Assembly: GCA_002887195.1 (NCBI GenBank)
Contig: PJAB01000273.1
Location: 1 to 31,298 of the forward strand
Origin: Chrysochromulina parva
Lineage: Eukaryota; Haptophyta; Prymnesiales; Chrysochromulinaceae
Direction: 5' to 3'
Length of the DNA: 31,298 nucleotides
Part shown: positions 26,112-31,298 of the stretch, one piece after another
Layout: each line of letters opens with the position of its first letter
Position numbering within the stretch: position 1 is the first letter of the stretch
Notes under the pieces: model-generated
Seen by the model: only the letters and a program-made list of their open reading frames with translations
What the model was told of the DNA's origin: nothing
Database searches by the model: none
Position numbers and translations under genes: made by a program

Positions 26112-27404
26112 TCAAATGGACTGGACCTGCGGTGGGCTCGCTGGAATTAGCTGTCGGTGCCTCAACCTTCGCGAGGATAGTTGCGAGGATAAGGTCACAG
26201 GCGAGAAGGACATGGAGCCGAAGAGGGAGCGCGTCCCCTTGTCACCTGGCGACGACTTCACCTCGTGCCCCGAGGAGCGCTCGGTACAGCGCTCGGAGTG
26301 CCCCGAGGAGCGAGGCTCCGAAGCGATGCTCGGTATGCTCGGAGGAGGACAGGACAGGTGGAGCTGCCCGTCCTTCCTCGTACGAGTTGGCGCGCTAGCT
26401 CGCTCCTCGAAGCGCGCGCGCGCCCCCTCCGCCACCGTCTCCGGCAGCTTGGCCCATGTGGCGATGCAGCACGCGTCCTCGAGCAACGCGCGGTCGGTCG
26501 CCTCATGCGCCGCCGCCTCCATCATCGCCGTGGCCAGGCGCTGCAGGTGCAAGACCAAGCCGCCGTTGCCCATCGTTGCAGGCAGACCGTCGTTAGATTG
26601 CATCTCGGGTACTATCTCGGGCGGCGGACCAGCGGACTTGAGGGCGTCGGCCAACTGACGTAACCGGAGCCGCTCGTCGGTGCCGACCGAAGTCTCCGCC
26701 AGCCTCTCACCATCCAGAGGGAAGAGGGCCTGCAGCATGTGTGCCATGTCCGCTGACAAGAGCGGATCCGCAGAGCGCAGGCACTCGACGGCGATCTCAA
26801 TGCCGTGAGCGGCGCAAATCTGTGCAGCGCAGATGGCCTGTGTGGACTGGACGCGCCGCGTCTTCTCGCAGCCCGCATCGGCTTCGTCCCCGACCGCGAG
26901 CGCGGTCAGCGTGCGGCTGCACATGAAGGCCACCTCCGGCTCCAAGCCCTCTGCATCGCGCAGCAGCTGGAGCAGCGGGCTGATGCACTGTTCGCGTGCT
27001 AGGATGCGGTGCCGCTCCGAGTCACCGTCGGCCAAATGCGAGAGGATCCGGAGCGCGGCGCTCTGCAGCCGAGCGTTTCTGCCTCGCACCATCGCGATCA
27101 GTGGAGGCACAGCGCCCTGACGGCAGACTACGTTACGGTGGAGCTTGGAGCCCCACGTGAATGGCTCGAGCGCTGAGATCGCGAGCTCGATTTGCGGTAT
27201 GTCTCGCACGATGAGATCACTCAGCACGGCCACCAAATGAGCTGAACAATCACTCGTCGAGCCGTTCTCCTCTCCTAGCGTCGCAGCATCGGCACAGAGC
27301 GCGAGCAAGATATCGAGCGCCGTCTTGGACTCTGGCTTCTGCGGCCGGACCGGCTTGGAGGGGCGGTCCGAGAATAAGTCTGTTGCCCGAAGATGGCTTG
27401 GCAT
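26112..27404 (-). CDS. Armadillo-type repeat protein
   Basis: This 430-residue helical-repeat protein starts at the ATG at 27404. Residues about 55-200 show at least three ARM-like units: HLVAVLSDLIVRDIPQIELAISAL, then VVCRQGAVPPLIAMVRG with LQSAALRILSHLADG, then CISPLLQLLRDAEGLEPEVA with CSRTLTALAVG. Further helices run to about 330. The last 100 residues are Ser/Arg-rich and disordered. ARM proteins bind other proteins and have diverse roles, so no specific role is claimed. An 11-bp repeat (AATGTCAGTCA) occurs twice across the stop codon at 26093-26114. It is divergent from the F-box-like gene, with 325 bp between the start codons. Confidence 0.75.
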   Translation of the reverse strand: MPSHLRATDLFSDRPSKPVRPQKPESKTALDILLALCADAATLGEENGSTSDCSAHLVAVLSDLIVRDIPQIELAISALEPFTWGSKLHRNVVCRQGAVPPLIAMVRGRNARLQSAALRILSHLADGDSERHRILAREQCISPLLQLLRDAEGLEPEVAFMCSRTLTALAVGDEADAGCEKTRRVQSTQAICAAQICAAHGIEIAVECLRSADPLLSADMAHMLQALFPLDGERLAETSVGTDERLRLRQLADALKSAGPPPEIVPEMQSNDGLPATMGNGGLVLHLQRLATAMMEAAAHEATDRALLEDACCIATWAKLPETVAEGARARFEERASAPTRTRKDGQLHLSCPPPSIPSIASEPRSSGHSERCTERSSGHEVKSSPGDKGTRSLFGSMSFSPVTLSSQLSSRRLRHRQLIPASPPQVQSI

Positions 27405-27729
27405 TCACCAGATGCTGCAGGCCGGCGTGGGGGTAACAGTAAAGGCCGACGGAGCAATTGGCGAGAGCTACCTTGGCCGGCCGTGTTCTTGGTCCAGCGC
27501 GCGCGAGCATCCTTCCGAGAAGTTTCCTAGAAGTGTCGACAGTTCCCTCCATCGACGCTCAATCCTCCTAATGTAATCCTGCCCTAGACTTGCCAGTGTC
27601 TCGTGCGACCTTTCGCCAGTCGTCGCCCACGACGGCGCGAAGCAATGTCGCATACGATGGCTGACGTCGGCAGATTGCTGTTGTGTCGGTGCGACGTTCT
27701 TGAGCCGACCGGCGCCCGGGTTGATCGTG
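27405..27729. promoter_or_regulatory. Divergent promoter region
   Basis: These 325 bp lie between the ARM-repeat and F-box-like start codons. No TATA-like stretch or palindrome is evident. Both genes probably share this region. Confidence 0.4.
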
Positions 27730-29343
27730 ATGGAGGGATCCTTTCTCTTTGACGTGATCCCGCCAGCGCTCCGTGCGGCGCTCGCGGCCGAGGGCATGGC
27801 ATCGGTCGACCTCGTGAGCGAGGTGCTACACCACGCCTTCGATACGGAGGGCTTGCTGCAGCCCGAGGCGATGGACATGCAGGACCTGGCTCTCACCATC
27901 TCGAACACACTCATCGCCGCGCTCAACCCGCTCGCGCAGCGGCTGATGGCGACGATGCAGCCGTATGAGCGGGCCGAGGTCATGGCGTGGCTCTCCAATC
28001 CGACTCCGATTGCGTCGGCGATGATCGAGCTGATGGATACGCTGCTGAGTGAGTCGGACCAGGCGCGGGCCTTTGCTGAGTCGGCGATCCAGATTGCCTC
28101 GTCCGTGCCCGAAGTTGCAGAGATGCTCGAGCTGGAGGGCGGCTTCTTGCCACCGCCCGCCGAGGTCCTCGCTGAGCTCCGGCACCTGCGTGACGGCGGC
28201 AGCAGTGCTACCTTTAGGCAGCCCCCCGAGGAGCGCGAGCGCGAGCGCCAGCGCCAACACCAGCTTGCGGATGCGGTGGCTGCGGACGCGCTCGCGACCG
28301 CGACGAACGCACTCGTGGCGGACGCGCCCTCGCGGGCGCAGCCGCCCCAGCGCCGCTCGGCGCGGCTCGGGCTGCGCCGCCGCTCGTGCCCGCTTCTCGT
28401 CCTTGACGACGACTGTACCAACCTTGTGCTTCAGATCCTCTCGCCAGACGCGCACGCGGCTCTTGAGTGCGCGAGCCGCGAGTGGCGCGCGGCCGTATGT
28501 CGGCTGCACCAGAGCCCAAAGTGGCAGGCAAGTTTTGGCTGCGTCTATGCGAGCTCGACACTACGGGTGCTCAGCGAGTCCGCCAAGGCGCGCCTCGACG
28601 TCGGCCCCGAGGGGACGCATCCGCGCCCTCTGGGTCAGCTCGCGAGCCTCCGACTGCGCCAGCTTGCCGATTGCGGAGGCATATGGGGCGAGGGGGTCGG
28701 TTCTGACAAGTGGACGCAGCTCGTAGTGCGCCGGCTTGACGGGCCGAGCATTGGCTACCTGAGCACTCGGCATACCATCGGCCTATTCACCTCCGATGGG
28801 ACCCACCGACTCGACTTGGTGTACGCCCTCAACCCGCAGCCTGTCTCGCACGAGAGTGGGGGCACTCGCGTACGGCTCTGCCCGTATGAGAGCTCGAGCG
28901 AGATTGGAGCGAGATTGGCGCCGAGCTCGAGCGAGACTGGCGCCGGATTGGCGCCGAGCTCGAGCGAGATTGGCGCCGGATTGGCGCCAGCCGCGCCAAC
29001 CTCCGAAGCGACGGCGGCCGCTGCCTTGTCACCCTCGGCAGCCGTTGCCTCGTCCTCAACCTCCGCGGCGGCGCCGTCGGCCGCACAGGCTCTGCCGCTG
29101 CGCTACGGCCAGGTGCTCAGTCTGCTCTCGGCCTGCGGCACCTACCGGCTCAGCCTGGGCATGAGCCAGTGCCACGTGCTTGTGAGTGCTGCAGAGGACG
29201 TGTGGTCCACACGTCTTCTGCTCAGCCACGTCGATCTCCCGGTCGAGCGAGAGCGCCGCAGTGGCGACTCTTCCCGCAGTGGCGACTTGGCCGGGAGGGC
29301 GGCCCGGGCTACGGCACGTGCCATGCAAGCCCAAGCGATTTGA
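27730..29343 (+). CDS. F-box-like protein with tandem repeat
   Basis: This 537-residue protein starts at the ATG at 27730. Residues 1-160 are helical and Ala/Leu-rich. Residues 170-200 are a charged linker. Residues about 222-262 (PLLVLDDDCTNLVLQILSPD, CASREWRAAV) match the F-box pattern, the helix bundle that docks to Skp1 in SCF ubiquitin ligases. The second half includes WTQLVVRRLDGPSIGYLS and TSDGTHRLDLVY. Residues 388-420 hold three copies of an 11-residue unit, SSSE.GA.LAP, and a Ser/Ala-rich stretch follows. It may be a substrate receptor for protein turnover, inferred from the F-box-like segment. The stop is 39 bp before the ATG of the next gene. Confidence 0.6.
   Translation: MEGSFLFDVIPPALRAALAAEGMASVDLVSEVLHHAFDTEGLLQPEAMDMQDLALTISNTLIAALNPLAQRLMATMQPYERAEVMAWLSNPTPIASAMIELMDTLLSESDQARAFAESAIQIASSVPEVAEMLELEGGFLPPPAEVLAELRHLRDGGSSATFRQPPEERERERQRQHQLADAVAADALATATNALVADAPSRAQPPQRRSARLGLRRRSCPLLVLDDDCTNLVLQILSPDAHAALECASREWRAAVCRLHQSPKWQASFGCVYASSTLRVLSESAKARLDVGPEGTHPRPLGQLASLRLRQLADCGGIWGEGVGSDKWTQLVVRRLDGPSIGYLSTRHTIGLFTSDGTHRLDLVYALNPQPVSHESGGTRVRLCPYESSSEIGARLAPSSSETGAGLAPSSSEIGAGLAPAAPTSEATAAAALSPSAAVASSSTSAAAPSAAQALPLRYGQVLSLLSACGTYRLSLGMSQCHVLVSAAEDVWSTRLLLSHVDLPVERERRSGDSSRSGDLAGRAARATARAMQAQAI
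28891..28989 (+). repeat. Three in-frame copies of a 33-bp unit
   Basis: Each unit begins AGCTCGAGCGAG and encodes SSSE(I/T)GA(R/G)LAP. The copies are nearly identical and likely arose by recent slippage. Confidence 0.9.
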
Positions 29344-29382
29344 CTTGAGTTGTGCGTTTGCGACGTTATATTCACACCATTC

Positions 29383-30906
29383 ATGAGCGAAACATCGTTG
29401 TTCACACGAGAATGCACGAGCACAATGAGGCTCGGCGGCGAGTTGCTCGGCGGCAGAGCGGTGATCCTTTGTGCGCTCACACCCGATTTCGCCGCTGCGG
29501 ATTTCGCACGAACGCACCCGCTGCCGCCTGTAAGCGTGCCCACGCCACTGCAGCAGGAGCTGCTCCCAAAGGCCATCGCAATGCTCTCCGACGAAGTGCC
29601 CTGCGCGCTCTACTTTGACTTGGACGCGTTCGAGGCTACCCTGCGCGACGTGAAACAGAGCTTTCCTCCCGACACCATGCATGCAATTGCCATGAAGGCC
29701 AACCCGCTCGCGGCGTGTTTGCTCATCGCCAAGGAGCTGGGGTTTGGATGCGAAGTCGCCAGCCCAGCCGAACTCGAGCACGCCATGCGGCTCGGGTTCA
29801 CACCCGACCGCATCGTCATGGATAGCCCCGCCAAGACGCGGCGTGATCTTCGCGCCGCGCTCGCGGCCGGCGTGCTGCTCAACGCTGACAACCTTGCTGA
29901 GCTCGTGCGCATCGACGAGATCCTTGCTTCTGAGTATGGCGGCGGTGGGACCCTCGGTCTGGGCACTTGCCGGTCGCGCATCGGCATCCGTGTGAATCCT
30001 CAACTGGGCGAAGGAAGCATAGCCGCGACTGGCACCATCGCACCCATGTCCAAGTTTGGCGTGCCCCTCACGGAGGCCAAGGCAGAGCTGCTTCAGAGCT
30101 TCAGAACGTTCCGATGGCTAACCGGCGTTCATTGCCACGTGGGCTCGCAAGGGTGCGGGCTTGAGCTGCTCGTGAGCGGCGCGCGCGCGGCCCTTGCGCT
30201 CGCCGATGAGATCAACGCGGCGGCCGGTCGTCCACAGGTGACGCTGGTTGATGTGGGCGGCGGCCTGCCGGCAGATTATGCGTCCGATGAGCCCAATGAG
30301 CTCATGCCCACTCGCCTCACACCAGGGCGTTACGCGGCAGCTCTGCGCGCTCAACTGCCTGGCCTCCTCGGCGGCGGACGCTATACAGTCGTGACCGAGT
30401 TCGGCCGGTATGCGTCCGCCAAGTGCGCCCTCACGATCAGCAAGGTCGAGTACGTCAAGAGGGCAGGCGGCCGTCGCATAGCGACGGTGCATTGCGGGGC
30501 CGACCTGTTCTTGCGCACCGCCTATCAACCTGCCAACTGGCCGCACCGAGTCTCGGCGTGGGACGCGGACGGCAACTTTCTGGAGCCCGCGGCGGATGGC
30601 GACGTGTGGGATGTTGTCGGCCCGCTGTGCTTCCGAGGGGACATTGTCGCCCAAGGTGTTCGGCTGACGTCACGGCTCCAGAGTGGCCATTTCGTATGTG
30701 TGCACGACACGGGCGCGTACACGCTCGCCATGTTCTCCAAGTACAATAGCCGACAGGCTCCGCCTGCATATGGGGTTCGGAACGGGGGACGCACGGTGTA
30801 TCAGATTGCGAGTGGCGAGACGGTCGATGACGCTCTGCGCTTGTGGCAATTGCCACTCTCGCATCCGCAGGCCGCGGCCGCGGGGTGTGAGCGCAGAGCT
30901 GGCTAA
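29383..30906 (+). CDS. Diaminopimelate-decarboxylase-like PLP enzyme (fold III)
   Basis: This 507-residue protein, counted from the ATG at 29383, belongs to the ornithine/diaminopimelate/arginine decarboxylase fold-III family. A second ATG at 29425 gives 493 residues. The N-terminus is hydrophobic and basic (GGELLGGRAVILCAL), which suggests import or secretion. Key sites are: AMKANP with the Lys that binds pyridoxal phosphate; FGCEVASPAELEHAM; HCHVGSQGC; DVGGGLPADY for the phosphate; TEFGRY (the EPGR position); PLCFRGDIVAQ (the catalytic-Cys motif, here CFRGD where CESGD is common); and DTGAYTLAMFSKYNSRQAPP. It lacks the N-terminal ACT domain of some fusions. Lysine synthesis is the default role, but the altered motif leaves the substrate open. 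Confidence 0.82.
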   Translation: MSETSLFTRECTSTMRLGGELLGGRAVILCALTPDFAAADFARTHPLPPVSVPTPLQQELLPKAIAMLSDEVPCALYFDLDAFEATLRDVKQSFPPDTMHAIAMKANPLAACLLIAKELGFGCEVASPAELEHAMRLGFTPDRIVMDSPAKTRRDLRAALAAGVLLNADNLAELVRIDEILASEYGGGGTLGLGTCRSRIGIRVNPQLGEGSIAATGTIAPMSKFGVPLTEAKAELLQSFRTFRWLTGVHCHVGSQGCGLELLVSGARAALALADEINAAAGRPQVTLVDVGGGLPADYASDEPNELMPTRLTPGRYAAALRAQLPGLLGGGRYTVVTEFGRYASAKCALTISKVEYVKRAGGRRIATVHCGADLFLRTAYQPANWPHRVSAWDADGNFLEPAADGDVWDVVGPLCFRGDIVAQGVRLTSRLQSGHFVCVHDTGAYTLAMFSKYNSRQAPPAYGVRNGGRTVYQIASGETVDDALRLWQLPLSHPQAAAAGCERRAG

Positions 30907-31255
30907 ACCGCTGAGATCGCGGCGCGGGATCGCGCTGTGAGTATGACCTGAGAGCTGTGTGGTTATTTCTGCATAGCGTCCTGGACCTCCAGGTTCTGTT
31001 TCAGAGACGCCTCCAGTTCATTTTTGCCGTTTTTATTAGGTGTATTCGTGCCGTTTGCGTCGTCGTGCCGTTCCGGTCCTTTCGACACATCAGTGGGATC
31101 GGCTCGCCTGCGGGGAGCCCCTATTCACACCTAACACAACCACAACGATTGCCGGTCACAATCCCGCCCGGTAATATAGGGCAGCGAGCACCAGAGATCA
31201 CACTGTGTGCTGGGAGAGACCGACCTCACTAGCGAAATTGAGTAGCCCGAGCGAG

Positions 31256-31272
31256 CAAGTACTCAGTACTTG
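31256..31272. repeat. 17-bp palindrome with one-base spacer
   Basis: CAAGTACT-C-AGTACTTG is a perfect inverted repeat. It lies at the inner end of the 38-bp repeat, copy B. Confidence 0.6.
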
Positions 31273-31295
31273 TGTTGACCGAGGGGAGCGGAGCC
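31258..31295 (-). repeat. 38-bp repeat, copy B
   Basis: This is the inverted partner of 25928-25965, with 36 of 38 identical positions. Three bases remain before the window edge. Confidence 0.8.
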
Positions 31296-31298
31296 GTC

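Larger units (their letters stand above)
30907..31298. other. Region after the PLP enzyme gene
   Basis: These 392 bp reach the right edge. They hold an inverted pair TTAGGTGT (31036-31043) and ACACCTAA (31127-31134), a palindrome at 31256-31272, and the second arm of the 38-bp repeat. No gene is recognised. Confidence 0.4.

Overview
The window is nuclear DNA of a GC-rich, gene-dense microbial eukaryote. Four introns can be placed from the sequence. All are short (89-238 bp) GT-AG introns, and in each case removing them restores one reading frame. The CFAP58 gene points to a flagellated cell. Several proteins begin with signal-peptide or signal-plus-transit-like leaders, as expected in an alga with a secondary plastid. 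The His/Pro-rich membrane protein and the degenerate ZZ-like module look like types I associate with haptophyte algae. Haptophyte is therefore my best guess, but it is inferred from gene style and is not proven.

Layout, left to right. (1) 1-2391 (-): exostosin-type (GT47) glycosyltransferase whose last visible exon runs off the left edge. (2) 3372-4427 (+): HAD sugar-phosphatase, close to sucrose-phosphate phosphatase. 4585-6138 (+): SLC17-type anion transporter. (3) 6500-7494 (-): COPI-associated-type membrane protein with one intron. 7716-8956 (+): mitochondrially targeted O-methyltransferase with one intron. These two are divergent. (4) 9655-10254 (-): DUF2237 protein with a leader. (5) 10596-12468 (-): repeat-containing coiled-coil protein with one intron, divergent from 12806-13582 (+), an unknown protein. 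(6) 14013-15140 (-): ankyrin-like protein, divergent from 15420-18071 (+), CFAP58. (7) 18883-19701 (-): unknown protein, divergent from 19912-21864 (+), a NYN-nuclease/ZZ-like fusion. (8) 22217-23404 (+): possible degenerate low-molecular-weight phosphatase. (9) 23525-24238 (-): SGNH hydrolase. 24465-25595 (-): His/Pro-rich single-pass protein. (10) 26112-27404 (-): ARM-repeat protein, divergent from 27730-29343 (+), an F-box-like protein. (11) 29383-30906 (+): diaminopimelate-decarboxylase-like PLP enzyme, starting only 39 bp after the previous stop.

The genes do not form an operon-like pathway. Their arrangement as divergent pairs sharing 200-340 bp promoters is typical of a compact protist genome. 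No tRNA, rRNA, CRISPR array or intact transposase gene was seen.

The observations most worth following are: a concealed intron that extends the GT47 protein; an intron whose 5' end repeats the start of the next exon; an over-represented palindrome, TACCGGTA, placed just upstream of several start codons; a 38-bp inverted repeat pair 5.3 kb apart; and the NYN nuclease fused to a cysteine-poor ZZ-like module.
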